Below, in pieces: positions 39,390-48,682 of a stretch of DNA of 64,000 nt. The position numbers and the translations under genes are program-made. The notes beneath the pieces are model-generated. The model was not told where the DNA came from. It made no database searches and was given only the letters and a program-made list of their open reading frames with translations. Source of the stretch: Ruminococcus gauvreauii (GTDB taxonomy: Bacteria > Bacillota > Clostridia > Lachnospirales > Lachnospiraceae); assembly GCF_025151995.1 (NCBI RefSeq), contig NZ_CP102290.1:1674001-1738000 (forward strand). The letters are read 5' to 3'. Numbering within the stretch: position 1 is the first letter of the stretch; every line of letters starts with the position of its first letter.

Positions 39390-40880
39390 TTACCTATTGG
39401 TTTCGTTCAGTTTTCGGTACATATCTTCCAGACTTTGGTAACTTTCCCGGTAACATTCGTACATCCGGTCATATCTCTTTTGATAACCGCTGCGCGGCAT
39501 GTACGTTTTACCGCATGTCACTACGTCATCCAGTACAGTAAAATCCCTTGCTTTGCCCAGGCCGACCTCGATACAGGACTGCAGTCCCAGATTCCCGGCG
39601 AACCGCGGATTCTCAAGCGGAGTAAACGGCGTGTCCAGAACATCTGCGAGCATCTGAGCAAACACCTCACTCGCCATGCCTCCGCCGATCCCCCGCAGGA
39701 AATTCGGATTCCAGCCGTTTCTTTCCCGGTGTATATCACGCATCCAGCGGAGATTAAAGCATACACCCTGCATCACGGCCAGCGCGATATGGCGGCGTTT
39801 CGTACTTCTGGTCAGGTTCAGCAGTGAAGCTCTCACTGTCGTGTTGGAGATCGGCGCCGACGCTCCTGCCAGAAAGGGGAGAAACAGTACATTCTCATCT
39901 TCCTCCTCAAGAGCCGTCCAAACCTCCTGATTCATCAGTGTATACACGTCCGCTCCCCGTTTCATTTCATCCGTATAAAACGTATTCAGCAGATAGTCGA
40001 TGCAGCTTCCCCCGGAATCCGTATCATAGAAATGATATCTGAGTCCCGGTACCGGTGACGGCATCCGTCCCGGCAGGGGATCATCCTCCGATGTCGCCGC
40101 CGCCAGCCATGCGCTCGTTCCCATATAAATATGCGCATCGCCCGGCCGGATGCATCCGGTCCCCAGCATTGCCGTCGCATGGTCCGAACATCCTCCGAAC
40201 AGGGGAATCCCCGGGACAAGTCCCAGATCCGCTGCCGCGTTTTGGGTCAGCAGTCCGATCTGTTCCGTCGAGCCTGCGATCCTATCCGGCACCAGCCGGC
40301 GCGGAAAGCCAATCAGCTCAAACATATCCTCATCCCAGCATCGTCTCCCGATATCCACCAGGCAGGTCGCCCGGGAACCGGTGAATTCATACGCCCATTC
40401 ACCCGTCATCCTGTGAAAGAGAAATGCTGAGACATCCAGCATCGCATGTGCGCGCGTGACCGTATCCGGCTTTTTTTCCAGAAACCACAAAAGCTTTGAG
40501 ATCACATTTTTCCCGCTGAACCGCTTTTCCTTCAGCCGTTCATTGATCTTTTCCGCCTGTGCTTCGGCTCTTCCATCCATCCACATCACACAGTCGGTAA
40601 GCGGCCTGCCATCCACATCTGTGAAAATAATTGTGGTCGCCGTCTGTGCGATCGCGATACCTGCAATATCCGCGGGATCCACTTTTGTTTTTTTCAAAAG
40701 CTTTTTCGTAGCCTGACACATTGCATTCCAGTGTTCTTCCGGCTTTTGCTCCGCCCATCCAAACTTTGGAAAATAGGTAGCATAAGGAGCATTTTCAATG
40801 CCGCATAACTTGAATCCCTGACTGGATAATGCCGCTTTGACGCTGCCGGACCCAAAATCATAGGTCAGATGGTATGTCAT
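39390..40880 (-). CDS. FGGY-family carbohydrate kinase
   Basis: A 496-residue sugar kinase of the FGGY family (xylulo-, glycero-, ribulo-, L-fuculokinases). The N-terminal phosphate loop is TYDFGSGSVKAALSS; the substrate domain contains VMWMDGRAEAQAE; the second half has GGCSDHATAMLGTGC and the adenosine-binding GIGGGMASEVFAQMLAD. It phosphorylates an open-chain ketose or polyol, providing the phosphate needed for aldolase cleavage encoded two genes upstream. The exact sugar is unknown. It starts 12 bases upstream of the aminotransferase gene in the operon. Confidence 0.92.
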   Translation of the reverse strand: MTYHLTYDFGSGSVKAALSSQGFKLCGIENAPYATYFPKFGWAEQKPEEHWNAMCQATKKLLKKTKVDPADIAGIAIAQTATTIIFTDVDGRPLTDCVMWMDGRAEAQAEKINERLKEKRFSGKNVISKLLWFLEKKPDTVTRAHAMLDVSAFLFHRMTGEWAYEFTGSRATCLVDIGRRCWDEDMFELIGFPRRLVPDRIAGSTEQIGLLTQNAAADLGLVPGIPLFGGCSDHATAMLGTGCIRPGDAHIYMGTSAWLAAATSEDDPLPGRMPSPVPGLRYHFYDTDSGGSCIDYLLNTFYTDEMKRGADVYTLMNQEVWTALEEEDENVLFLPFLAGASAPISNTTVRASLLNLTRSTKRRHIALAVMQGVCFNLRWMRDIHRERNGWNPNFLRGIGGGMASEVFAQMLADVLDTPFTPLENPRFAGNLGLQSCIEVGLGKARDFTVLDDVVTCGKTYMPRSGYQKRYDRMYECYRESYQSLEDMYRKLNETNR

Positions 40881-40903
40881 AATGTCATCCGCCTTTCTGT
40901 ACG

Positions 40904-41935
40904 TTAGATTTCAATCACTATTTTACCTGCCATACCTTTTACCATCAGATCGATACCGTCCAGCAGCTGCTCAAGCGGCAGTCTGTGAGTGATCAGCTTA
41001 TCGATCGGAATCAGCTTGTTTTCTATTATCCTGATCGCCAGCGGGAAGGTTCCCTTCGTGATATACGTGCCGCGTATCGTAAGTTCCTTTTCTGTGATCG
41101 GGTACTGCGGGATTGTCACCTGCGCTGTCTGATTGACGCCGAACACCACGATCTGTCCTCCCTTTCGGGCGATCTGTACAGCGACCGGGAGCATCACGCC
41201 GACTGCATCCACCACGATGTCAGCGCCTTCGGGTGCGTATGCTCGAAGTTCTGTCTCAAGATCTCTCTCTTTGGGGTTAACGGTCACATCACATCCCAGC
41301 TTCAGGGCCAGATCCCTGCGGTATTCCATCGGCTCGGATACAGTCACGTGCGCACCTGCCGCCTTGTAGAGCATCGCAAAGATCAAACCGATCGGTCCCC
41401 CGCCCAGTACAACCACTTCATCACCGGGCTTGGCTTTTACGGTTGTTGTGCCGTTTAACACGCACGCCAGCGGCTCTGTCAGCGCACCGATATAAGAAGG
41501 CACCTCGCTGTCGATCACGTAAACCATCCGCTCCTCGATACAGAGATATTCAGCCATTGCACCGTCTATACGGTCTCCGATATGGCGGAAGTTTTCGCAA
41601 AGATTAATATGTCCGGTACGGCACGGCTCACATTTTCCGCACCAGATATTCGGGTGAACGACAACCTTGTCCCCAACCTTACAATTTGTCACATCGTCTC
41701 CGACTGCCTCGACGATACCGCAGCCCTCATGGCCTACTACGATACCGTCCACGAAGTCAAATGCCGGAGGATTTGCCAGTGCCCGCACATCCGTACCGCA
41801 GATGCTCACCGCCTCAATGCGGATCAGGACTTCATCCGGTCTTGTGATCTCAGGTTTCGGCACCTGAACGACGGGACATCTCTCCTGTCCGACTCCGTTT
41901 TTATTAAATTTCGTTCCACGCATCATTTCCATCAT
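40904..41935 (-). CDS. Zinc-dependent polyol/threonine dehydrogenase-like (MDR family)
   Basis: A 343-residue medium-chain dehydrogenase, paralogous to the one at 34 kb. Catalytic zinc ligands are in VSICGTD and GHEGCG; the structural zinc loop is CGKCEPCRTGHINLC; the nucleotide loop is VVVLGGGPIGLIFAML. A single enzyme of this class typically oxidises sorbitol, xylitol, galactitol-1-phosphate or threonine. The ATG overlaps the stop of the upstream aldolase gene as ATGA, with GGAGG immediately before. Its place between aldolase and kinase genes supports a role in the sugar or polyol pathway. Confidence 0.93.
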   Translation of the reverse strand: MMEMMRGTKFNKNGVGQERCPVVQVPKPEITRPDEVLIRIEAVSICGTDVRALANPPAFDFVDGIVVGHEGCGIVEAVGDDVTNCKVGDKVVVHPNIWCGKCEPCRTGHINLCENFRHIGDRIDGAMAEYLCIEERMVYVIDSEVPSYIGALTEPLACVLNGTTTVKAKPGDEVVVLGGGPIGLIFAMLYKAAGAHVTVSEPMEYRRDLALKLGCDVTVNPKERDLETELRAYAPEGADIVVDAVGVMLPVAVQIARKGGQIVVFGVNQTAQVTIPQYPITEKELTIRGTYITKGTFPLAIRIIENKLIPIDKLITHRLPLEQLLDGIDLMVKGMAGKIVIEI

Positions 41936-42807
41936 AACAGCCCTCCCTGTTCCACAATGTCACGGTGATGTCCGCTTGTTCCGAACAGGCGCAGTTTCTT
42001 CTTCGCTACCTCCTTCACCTGTTCACGGGCATACGCCGAACATACTCTTGGTTCTTTTTCACCTTTATTAAACATTTCCTTCATAGCGCCGGACCACGCA
42101 TACTTCAGTTCCGTTCCCACATTGATCTTGCTGATTCCGCAGGAGATCGCCTCGCGGATCATCTCATCCGGTGTTCCGGAACCGCCGTGCAGTACCAGCG
42201 GCACATCCACAGCTGCCCTGATCTCCCTGATACGCTCAAAGTTGATCTTCGGCGGCTTCGTGTAGACCCCGTGCGCCGTCCCGACTGCCGGAGCCAGAGA
42301 ACATACTCCCGTCTCTTCAACCATACGCACACAGTCTTCTACTCTGGCGGTCTCGTCACCGTCATCCATCTGGTCATCATCCACTCCGACCCGGAAGATT
42401 CTTCCCAGTTCCGCTTCTGTATAGATTCCGGCTGATTTCGCCACCTTTACCACTGATTTTGTCAGCGCAATGTTTTCATCCAGAGGCAGTGCCGATCCGT
42501 CCACCATCACAGAAGTATAGTCACTGCCGATGCAGCGCATGATCAGCTCATAGTCCGTCGCATGGTCCAGATGCAGGTATGCACACGTCCTGCTCTGTGC
42601 AATCGCCTCCAGACTCGCCTTTGCCAGAACCTCATGGTGCAGGAATGGAACGTATGCACTGTACGGCTGTACAATCACAGGTGCATCCTCCTCCTCGGCT
42701 GCTTCCAGTACGGCAAACAGCACATCCAGGTTATAATAGTTAAATGCCGGTACCGCGTATCCTTTTTTCTGTGCATCCGCCATCATTACTTTAGGTGAAG
42801 CCAACAT
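41932..42807 (-). CDS. Class II ketose-bisphosphate aldolase-like protein
   Basis: A zinc-dependent aldolase of about 291 residues (FbaA/GatY/KbaY/YihT-like family). Metal ligands are present: AYLHLDHATDYE, AVGTAHGVYTKPPKI and LHGGSGTPD, with GISKINVGTEL as the phosphate-binding strand. The substrate is likely the phosphorylated ketose made by the FGGY kinase, splitting into two three-carbon units or a three- plus shorter aldehyde unit. The ATG at 42807 is preferred; a GTG three codons earlier is possible. It is overlapped by the dehydrogenase gene at its 3' end. Confidence 0.92.
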   Translation of the reverse strand: MLASPKVMMADAQKKGYAVPAFNYYNLDVLFAVLEAAEEEDAPVIVQPYSAYVPFLHHEVLAKASLEAIAQSRTCAYLHLDHATDYELIMRCIGSDYTSVMVDGSALPLDENIALTKSVVKVAKSAGIYTEAELGRIFRVGVDDDQMDDGDETARVEDCVRMVEETGVCSLAPAVGTAHGVYTKPPKINFERIREIRAAVDVPLVLHGGSGTPDEMIREAISCGISKINVGTELKYAWSGAMKEMFNKGEKEPRVCSAYAREQVKEVAKKKLRLFGTSGHHRDIVEQGGLL

Positions 42808-42825
42808 TTTCCACACACTCCTTCT

Positions 42826-44583
42826 CTATCGGCTGTGATTGCTGATCAGCACAACCGTTGTTTTTATGTCATTGTCTCCCTGTATTCCCATGTCACAGAG
42901 CATCGGCCCGACTTCTGTCGGCTCCGCATCTCCCGGCAAGATGGTATTCAATTTTCCGCCCATGAAAAAGATGTATTCTCTTCCCCTCTCACGGGCAAGC
43001 TCGAGCAGCTGTTTTCCGTAATCCAGTGCCTGACCGTTATGGCAGCTGACGCCCACGTATGGTGTCCCGTCTTCATCCGCGGCATCCAGCAGATCAATCG
43101 GATCCATATCCACTCCGATGTTGATCGTAACAGCCCCCATCTCACGCAGCACTCCGTCTACCAGCTGCAGACCGTACGCATGCGCGTCTCCTGATGCGAT
43201 TACAATCTTTTTCCCGGCAAGGCTTCCGGCAAGTCCTTCTTCCTTCAGCTCCTGTATGATCTCATCACGCATCTCATTCGTCTGACGTCCGAGGACTGTG
43301 GGATAAAAAGGAATGACTTCTTCATTCTGACCGTTTACCGTAGAGGAATGAAATGCCTTTTCCAGTTTCTGCGGTGCGAATTTTTTCAGCAGCAGCAGCA
43401 TTTCCAGCGGATCTTCCGTATCAATGCCAGCCTCTTTGAACGCCGACATGGCATTGTGGAAATATGTCTTCGCCTCCTTCACCATCACATCCTTCATCTC
43501 GATGATCGGTGTCCAGTCGATCAGCGGCATCCACTCATCCGCTTTTTCTTCCACGCGCTTGCCGCAGCTGTAGATATCCAGCAGCTCCTGCAGCGTCGGC
43601 ACGGCAATCTTTTCCGTGATCGACACCGGGTTAATAGCAAGCGCCATGTGGAACTTTTTCTCAGCACAGATTTCCAGCAGCATCTCCTGCGCCGCAAACC
43701 CGTAGTTGCCGTGGATGTCATGATCCCACTGCATATTGGTGGATCCGTTGATATAGGTGAGCACCGGCTGTTCCTCCGTGCTCATCAGCTCATGCAGTGC
43801 CAGTGCCACGGCGATTCTTGTGTTCCCCTCGCTCAGAAGTCCGCCGAAAGAGATCACGTATCTCGCACCGCACAGTTTCGTACAGATATAATGCTCAAGC
43901 AGCGCATAGCCCACGTACGAAGCACAATCCATGAAATACCCGGGGAAGCTGTCGTCCAGATATGTCTCCACCGCAAACATATCATCCCGTTTGCTTGCCA
44001 TGATCCCGAGGGAAGTGACCATATCCGAATAGCGCTTCACATCGTCGGTGAATCCCGGGTAGTCCCACAGGAACTGTCCGAAAGAACCGACCCGGACCGC
44101 CCCTGCTTTCAGTGCATTTACCGTCGTCTCGATAGAATTCGGGCAAACCAGATGGTGGTCGTTCAGGCTGATATCGATCGGTGCCGCATTCCTGAGTGCC
44201 ATCCAGTCCTCCAGGCTCTCCAGCATAAAACTTGTGGTCTTGGGAGCATTTTCCCTGTATTCTTTCGGCAGGGCCACATTTCCGCTTGGGATGTGCAGCA
44301 TGGATCCAAGCTTAAATCCGGTCCGCTCCTGGAATTCATAAATCTGTTTAACAGCATCTACCTCGTCCGCAAGCGTCGCAAGTCCCATCAGCAGACACCA
44401 GTAGATCCTGCCTTCCCGCTGACACGCCTTTTTAAATTCCATATGATTCGCATAGCCCTCATACCAGGTGAGCGGTGCCTCAAAACTGTTTCCAATCTCG
44501 ATTCCTTTTTTCACCAGCTCACGTCCGTCCGCGTGAGGAGCCGGCTTTAACCCGCGGATATATTCTAACGTTGCCACGTCCAT
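42826..44583 (-). CDS. Cobalamin-binding mutase-like protein (GlmE-like barrel plus B12 domain)
   Basis: A 585-residue protein with no close relative I can name. The C-terminal 130 residues (about 458-585) are a cobalamin-binding Rossmann domain: DAHAYG at 466-471 matches DxHxxG (His468 the lower cobalt ligand), with GVSCHNG at 511 in place of SxL and GG at 542-543. The long N-terminal part (about 60-380) looks like a TIM barrel; FPGYFMDCASYVGYALLEHY and GARYVISFGG recall the glutamate mutase epsilon chain by eye. This suggests an adenosylcobalamin-dependent carbon-skeleton mutase made as one chain rather than the usual two (GlmE and GlmS). Methyl transfer is the alternative. Tight spacing with its neighbours in the sugar cluster. 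Confidence 0.72.
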   Translation of the reverse strand: MDVATLEYIRGLKPAPHADGRELVKKGIEIGNSFEAPLTWYEGYANHMEFKKACQREGRIYWCLLMGLATLADEVDAVKQIYEFQERTGFKLGSMLHIPSGNVALPKEYRENAPKTTSFMLESLEDWMALRNAAPIDISLNDHHLVCPNSIETTVNALKAGAVRVGSFGQFLWDYPGFTDDVKRYSDMVTSLGIMASKRDDMFAVETYLDDSFPGYFMDCASYVGYALLEHYICTKLCGARYVISFGGLLSEGNTRIAVALALHELMSTEEQPVLTYINGSTNMQWDHDIHGNYGFAAQEMLLEICAEKKFHMALAINPVSITEKIAVPTLQELLDIYSCGKRVEEKADEWMPLIDWTPIIEMKDVMVKEAKTYFHNAMSAFKEAGIDTEDPLEMLLLLKKFAPQKLEKAFHSSTVNGQNEEVIPFYPTVLGRQTNEMRDEIIQELKEEGLAGSLAGKKIVIASGDAHAYGLQLVDGVLREMGAVTINIGVDMDPIDLLDAADEDGTPYVGVSCHNGQALDYGKQLLELARERGREYIFFMGGKLNTILPGDAEPTEVGPMLCDMGIQGDNDIKTTVVLISNHSR

Positions 44584-44604
44584 TCCTTCACACCCCTTTT
44601 CGTA

Positions 44605-45483
44605 TCATTCGAATAAATCAGTCGCCCTGAGGTAACGAACCTCACCGTGAATCGCACGGATGGCATTTTCCCGCGTCGTGTGCGGCTCCAGGGTACACAT
44701 GCCCTGATATCCGTCCTGTGCGAGCCTGTGTACCAGACCGTCAATATTTACAACACCGTCCTTGGCTTCACAGTAGTAGATCGTCCCCGGCTCACACGTC
44801 ATCGCCCCGCCGAACCATTTCGTATCCGGGCAGAAACCGCCCGGCCGGTAAAGTCTTCCGTTCTTGATATGTACGTATGCGATATGCTTCTGCAGCAGTT
44901 CGTATGCATAAGGAAATGCCTCGCAGGATGCATGGTAGTAGTTTGTCGCATCGAAATTTGTCTTAAAGTTCGGGGAATCAAAGGATTCGACGATCTTCAG
45001 CATATTTTCCGGTGTCCGGCTGGCATCTCCGGCTTCATTTTCCAGTGCCAGGATGACACCGAGTTCTTCTGCTCGTTTTACCGCCGCATCGAAGTACTGG
45101 TGCAGCCGTTCGATCTCCGGTGTGAGTCCCGGCTGAATCTTATCGGAATAATGATTCACGACCTTTGCCCCAAAAAATGCCGCTGCCTCCACTGTCGTCA
45201 CCAGTTCCTGTGAAAATAATTCCGGATCACTTGTCATCTGCGTATCCAGCCCGAGCCCGGAGGAGAGAGCACCCACGGTCATCCCCGCAGCCTCGACCTG
45301 TTCTTTTGCCTTTCTCAGGTTTTTATCCGAGAAGGCATAGAAGTTCACACTTTCTTTCCCGTTCGGCTCCAGATTCGAGCCCCAAAGTTCCAGATGGCGG
45401 ATCCCGAAGTCTTTTGCCAGCGGTATCAGCACATCCAGCGTCTCACCGGGAAATGTATTTGTATTCAGACCAATTTTCATCAT
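44605..45483 (-). CDS. Sugar phosphate isomerase/epimerase, xylose-isomerase-like barrel
   Basis: A 292-residue AP-endonuclease-2/xylose-isomerase-like TIM barrel. It starts KIGLNTNTFPGETLDVLIPLAKDFGIRHLELWGSN. Metal ligands are likely in ILALENEAGDASR, FKTNFDATNYYHAS and YVHIKNGR, with TLEPHTTREN near the end. Members isomerise or epimerise ketoses, decarboxylate or dehydrate sugar-derived keto acids. The substrate is not predictable. It lies between the aldehyde dehydrogenase and the cobalamin protein genes and probably handles their intermediate. GGGAGGCAACAG precedes two adjacent ATG codons. Confidence 0.88.
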   Translation of the reverse strand: MMKIGLNTNTFPGETLDVLIPLAKDFGIRHLELWGSNLEPNGKESVNFYAFSDKNLRKAKEQVEAAGMTVGALSSGLGLDTQMTSDPELFSQELVTTVEAAAFFGAKVVNHYSDKIQPGLTPEIERLHQYFDAAVKRAEELGVILALENEAGDASRTPENMLKIVESFDSPNFKTNFDATNYYHASCEAFPYAYELLQKHIAYVHIKNGRLYRPGGFCPDTKWFGGAMTCEPGTIYYCEAKDGVVNIDGLVHRLAQDGYQGMCTLEPHTTRENAIRAIHGEVRYLRATDLFE

Positions 45484-45500
45484 ATCTGTTGCCTCCCGTC

Positions 45501-46946
45501 CTAAAATTGACCCATTGCGTCTTTTAACACATAGGATTTCTCCTGAAGAAATTCTTTCAGCGTCTCCGAAGATCCCTCTCTTCCGATGCCGCTCTTCTTA
45601 TATCCGCCGAACGGCATCGCTGCCGTGCGGTAATTGCCGCCGCCGTTGATGACAGCACTCCCCGCCTGAATATGTTCCGCAAATGAGATCGCCTTTGTCA
45701 TATCTCTCGAAAACACGGCGCTGTTCAGTCCATACGGACAGTTATTCACAAGTGCGGCTGCCTCTTCGATCGTCTTGAATGTGATAATCGGAAATACGGA
45801 GCCGAAGATCTCCATATCTTTTGCCACATCCATATCCCCGGTGACACCCGTCAGTACTGCCGGTGACATAAAGTTTTTCCCCCATGCCTCACCGCCGTAT
45901 ACAAGTTTTGCACCCTGCTTCACCGTGTGGCGAATCTGATCAACTACTTCATTTCTCGCATCTTCTGAGATCATGCCGCCAACATCGTTTGAACGGTCCG
46001 TCGGGTCACCGATCTTCAGTTTTTCCAGAGCTGCTACCAGCTTCTTCGTAAATTCCTCTGCCACCGACTCGTGTACGATATACCGTTTGGATGCACAGCA
46101 CACCTGACCGGCGTTGTTGACACGGCTCTCCAGCGCCTGGCCGATCGTCAGATCAATATCAGCATCCTCCAGAATCACAAAAGCATCGTTTCCGCCAAGC
46201 TCCAGATAGCATCTCGTCAGGTTGCGGGCGGCCATCCCGGCAATATGTATCCCCGTCTCGGTGCCTCCCGTCATGGTGATCGCGGCAACCTTCGGGTTCG
46301 TGATCAGAGCATCACCCACAACAGACCCCCGGCCGGTCACCACCTGAGCAGCCTTCTTCGGAACACCCGCTTCATGCAGACACTCTACCATCTTAATAAT
46401 TGCCAGCGGACAGTCCGAAGGCGGTTTGATGATCACAGAGTTTCCCGCCGCGAGAGCCGGTGCGATCTTGTGTCCGCACAGCTCTACCGGAAAGTTAAAC
46501 GGCAGCAGGCATGCGATCACGCCGAGCGGTTCATATCTTGTAAAGATGATATCATTGTGGCAGGACGTTGCATCTGTCCCGTTCGGCAGAGATTTTCCGT
46601 AGATATGACTTGCCTTGTCGCAGTAACTCTCGATCAGGGCGGCTACCGTATCAACTTCCTCCTCCGCCTCCGCGATCCGTTTTCCATTTTCCGAACAGAG
46701 CAGCGCTCCGATCTCTTCCCTGCGTGATAACACAATCTCTGCAAATTTTCTGAGGATCCGGTTCCTCTCAGTCTGAGGCTTTGCCGCCCACTCCTTCTGT
46801 CCTTCCACTGCCGCATCCACCGCACGTGCGATATCCTGATCCGTCAGCGCCGGAACATGGTCGATGATGGTTCCCGTCATCGGATTAAAAACTGGTAACA
46901 TATCATATCCCCTTCCCAGGTGTTCTCCACCAATTTGAACATACAT
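45501..46946 (-). CDS. NAD(P)-dependent aldehyde dehydrogenase
   Basis: A 481-residue classical ALDH oxidising an aldehyde to the acid. The cofactor region is PFNFPVELCGHKIAPALAAGNSVIIKPPSDCP, the Rossmann loop GTETGIHIAG, the catalytic Glu in YLELGGNDAFV and the catalytic Cys in NAGQVCCASKRY. It resembles succinate-semialdehyde, lactaldehyde or glycolaldehyde dehydrogenases. It probably oxidises an aldehyde released by the aldolase or a semialdehyde from the mutase branch. GGAGGAGGAAAAA precedes the ATG. It is the first gene of the tightly packed part of the operon. Confidence 0.94.
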   Translation of the reverse strand: MYVQIGGEHLGRGYDMLPVFNPMTGTIIDHVPALTDQDIARAVDAAVEGQKEWAAKPQTERNRILRKFAEIVLSRREEIGALLCSENGKRIAEAEEEVDTVAALIESYCDKASHIYGKSLPNGTDATSCHNDIIFTRYEPLGVIACLLPFNFPVELCGHKIAPALAAGNSVIIKPPSDCPLAIIKMVECLHEAGVPKKAAQVVTGRGSVVGDALITNPKVAAITMTGGTETGIHIAGMAARNLTRCYLELGGNDAFVILEDADIDLTIGQALESRVNNAGQVCCASKRYIVHESVAEEFTKKLVAALEKLKIGDPTDRSNDVGGMISEDARNEVVDQIRHTVKQGAKLVYGGEAWGKNFMSPAVLTGVTGDMDVAKDMEIFGSVFPIITFKTIEEAAALVNNCPYGLNSAVFSRDMTKAISFAEHIQAGSAVINGGGNYRTAAMPFGGYKKSGIGREGSSETLKEFLQEKSYVLKDAMGQF

Positions 46947-47062
46947 TTTTTTCCTCCTCCGCCGCGTCCGCTGCAGCTTAGATCATCGATGGATTAAAGC
47001 TTTCTTTTAATCCCATTTAATAATTATATATTTTATTTATTCTATCAAAACTAAGCAAAATA

Positions 47063-48322
47063 TTACGGCCATACTCCGCGGATCTTCTTTGCTTCAACTA
47101 CCCGCTGAATAGCGATCATATATGCAGCCTCGCGGTAACTTACATTTTTATCTTCTGCCATTTCACATACTTCCTCGAAGGAACGGTCCATAACGTGTTT
47201 CAGTTTGGAGTTTGTCTCCGTCTCCTCCCAGTAGATCGCCTGCTGGTTCTGCACCCATTCCAGATACGATACGACGACACCTCCGGCATTGCAAAGGATA
47301 TCTGGCACAACTGTGATCCCTCTCCTGGAGAGTATCTCATCGCCTTCCAGGCTCGTAGGCCCATTCGCCGCTTCGATCACAATCCGGCATCTGAGTGAAT
47401 CCGCCGTCTCCTCGTTGATCTGGTTTTCCATCGCCGCGGGTATCAGTACAGTACATTCCGTTGCCAGCACTTCTGCATTTGTAATATGTACAACCCCTTC
47501 CGCCTCATAATCCTCAAACAGCTTATCCGGATTGTTCTTAGTAAAGTCCAGAAGTTCGTATATGTTCAGCCCGTCTTTGCAGTACAGCCCTCCTGATACA
47601 TCACTGACTGCGACAACTTTGAATCCTTCTTTGTAGAGCAGCCTCGCAGCCGTTCCGCCCACATTACCGAATCCCTGGATTGCAATTTCGGCATCCTGAA
47701 ACGGAATCCCCATCTTTGTCAGGATGTTTTTTGTCGTAAACATCACGCCGCGTCCGGTAGCCGACATACGACCCGGAATTCCGTTGATCGCCAGAGGTTT
47801 TCCGGTAACCACACCAGGCATGCTGTGTCCCTTCAACATGGAATAGGTATCCATGATCCAGCCCATGATCTCCGGATTTGTATTCACATCCGGCGCCGGA
47901 ATATCCTGATCCGGGCCGATGATCGGTGCGATCATCGCCGTAAAACGCCGCGTCATATGGCGAAGTTCTGATTTTGACAACTTCCTGGGGTCAACCACAA
48001 CACCGCCCTTTGCTCCGCCGTACGGAATATTGACCACCGCACACTTAAACGTCATCCAGGCTGCCAGCGCTTTTACCTCATCTTTGTTGACTGCCGGATG
48101 GAAACGGATACCGCCCTTTGCCGGGCCGCGCGTTGTCGAATGCTGAACACGGTAACCCTCAAATACATGAATTGATCCATCATCCATCCTGACCGGGATC
48201 GAAACCTGGAGTTCACGTTCCGGATACTTCAGCGCCTCATAGTCTGCCGGCTCATATCCCAGTTTCTGTGCCGCATTCTCCACAACCGCAATCACATTAT
48301 CAAACGGATTATACTTTTCCAT
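47063..48322 (-). CDS. gdhA: Glutamate dehydrogenase (Glu/Leu/Phe/Val family)
   Basis: A 419-residue hexameric-type glutamate dehydrogenase interconverting glutamate and 2-oxoglutarate with ammonia. Substrate and catalytic residues are in GPAKGGIRFHP and KCAVVNIPYGGAKGGV (Lys). The cofactor loop is IQGFGNVGGTAARLL. The NAD-linked branch common in Clostridia and Bacilli (RocG/GudB-like) fits the sequence. It precedes the aldehyde dehydrogenase by 116 bases and has a good promoter 150 bases upstream, so it may be a separate gene or the head of the operon. It could resupply the aminotransferase with glutamate. Confidence 0.93.
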   Translation of the reverse strand: MEKYNPFDNVIAVVENAAQKLGYEPADYEALKYPERELQVSIPVRMDDGSIHVFEGYRVQHSTTRGPAKGGIRFHPAVNKDEVKALAAWMTFKCAVVNIPYGGAKGGVVVDPRKLSKSELRHMTRRFTAMIAPIIGPDQDIPAPDVNTNPEIMGWIMDTYSMLKGHSMPGVVTGKPLAINGIPGRMSATGRGVMFTTKNILTKMGIPFQDAEIAIQGFGNVGGTAARLLYKEGFKVVAVSDVSGGLYCKDGLNIYELLDFTKNNPDKLFEDYEAEGVVHITNAEVLATECTVLIPAAMENQINEETADSLRCRIVIEAANGPTSLEGDEILSRRGITVVPDILCNAGGVVVSYLEWVQNQQAIYWEETETNSKLKHVMDRSFEEVCEMAEDKNVSYREAAYMIAIQRVVEAKKIRGVWP

Positions 48323-48479
48323 CTTGCTCTACCTCACTTTTTCACCTTTCAACTCAACACATTAACCTGAACACAGGACCTATGATTTTCCTCCCTCCGA
48401 TCGTATCCTGCCAATCATAAGTTCATTTTTAATTTACTTATGATTTTACTTTTTAAAATATCTTTTATATGTTATCTAC

Positions 48480-48508
48480 ATAATAATTCCGAATTCCTGA
48501 TTTGTCAA
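48480..48508 (-). promoter_or_regulatory. Promoter of the glutamate dehydrogenase gene and cluster operon
   Basis: On the minus strand TTGACA (48508-48503), 17 bases and TATTAT (48485-48480) form a near-ideal sigma-A promoter. The leader to the start codon is about 150 bases. No riboswitch, including a cobalamin box, was noticed in it. Confidence 0.75.
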
Positions 48509-48628
48509 TTGTTTTTCTGCAATCCGGGTATTTCTGTGTAATCAGCCGAAAGCATTCCTGATTTTTTGTGTAAAAGTAACAAAAACCGCTTTATCATCTT
48601 TTGAACATGTTTCCAAATGCTTTTAAAT

Positions 48629-48679
48629 AGCAGATGCCGTACAATAACTTATATTTATAGTCATTGTACGGCATCTGCT
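48629..48679. terminator. 17-bp perfect stem-loop after the AlbA_2-like gene
   Basis: AGCAGATGCCGTACAAT (48629-48645) is exactly complementary to 48663-48679, with a 17-base AT-rich loop. It lies 3 bases after the stop codon of the gene upstream on the minus strand; the T-run on that strand is short, so it is a fair terminator. Confidence 0.7.
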
Positions 48680-48682
48680 GAA

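Noticed and set aside
43348..44550. 400-codon open frame on the + strand
   Set aside because: Antisense to the B12 mutase-like gene, no domain and no ribosome site; a composition artefact.
47063..48500. Cobalamin riboswitch upstream of the cluster
   Set aside because: No B12-box-like sequence was seen in the leader between the promoter and the glutamate dehydrogenase start, despite the B12 enzyme in the operon.
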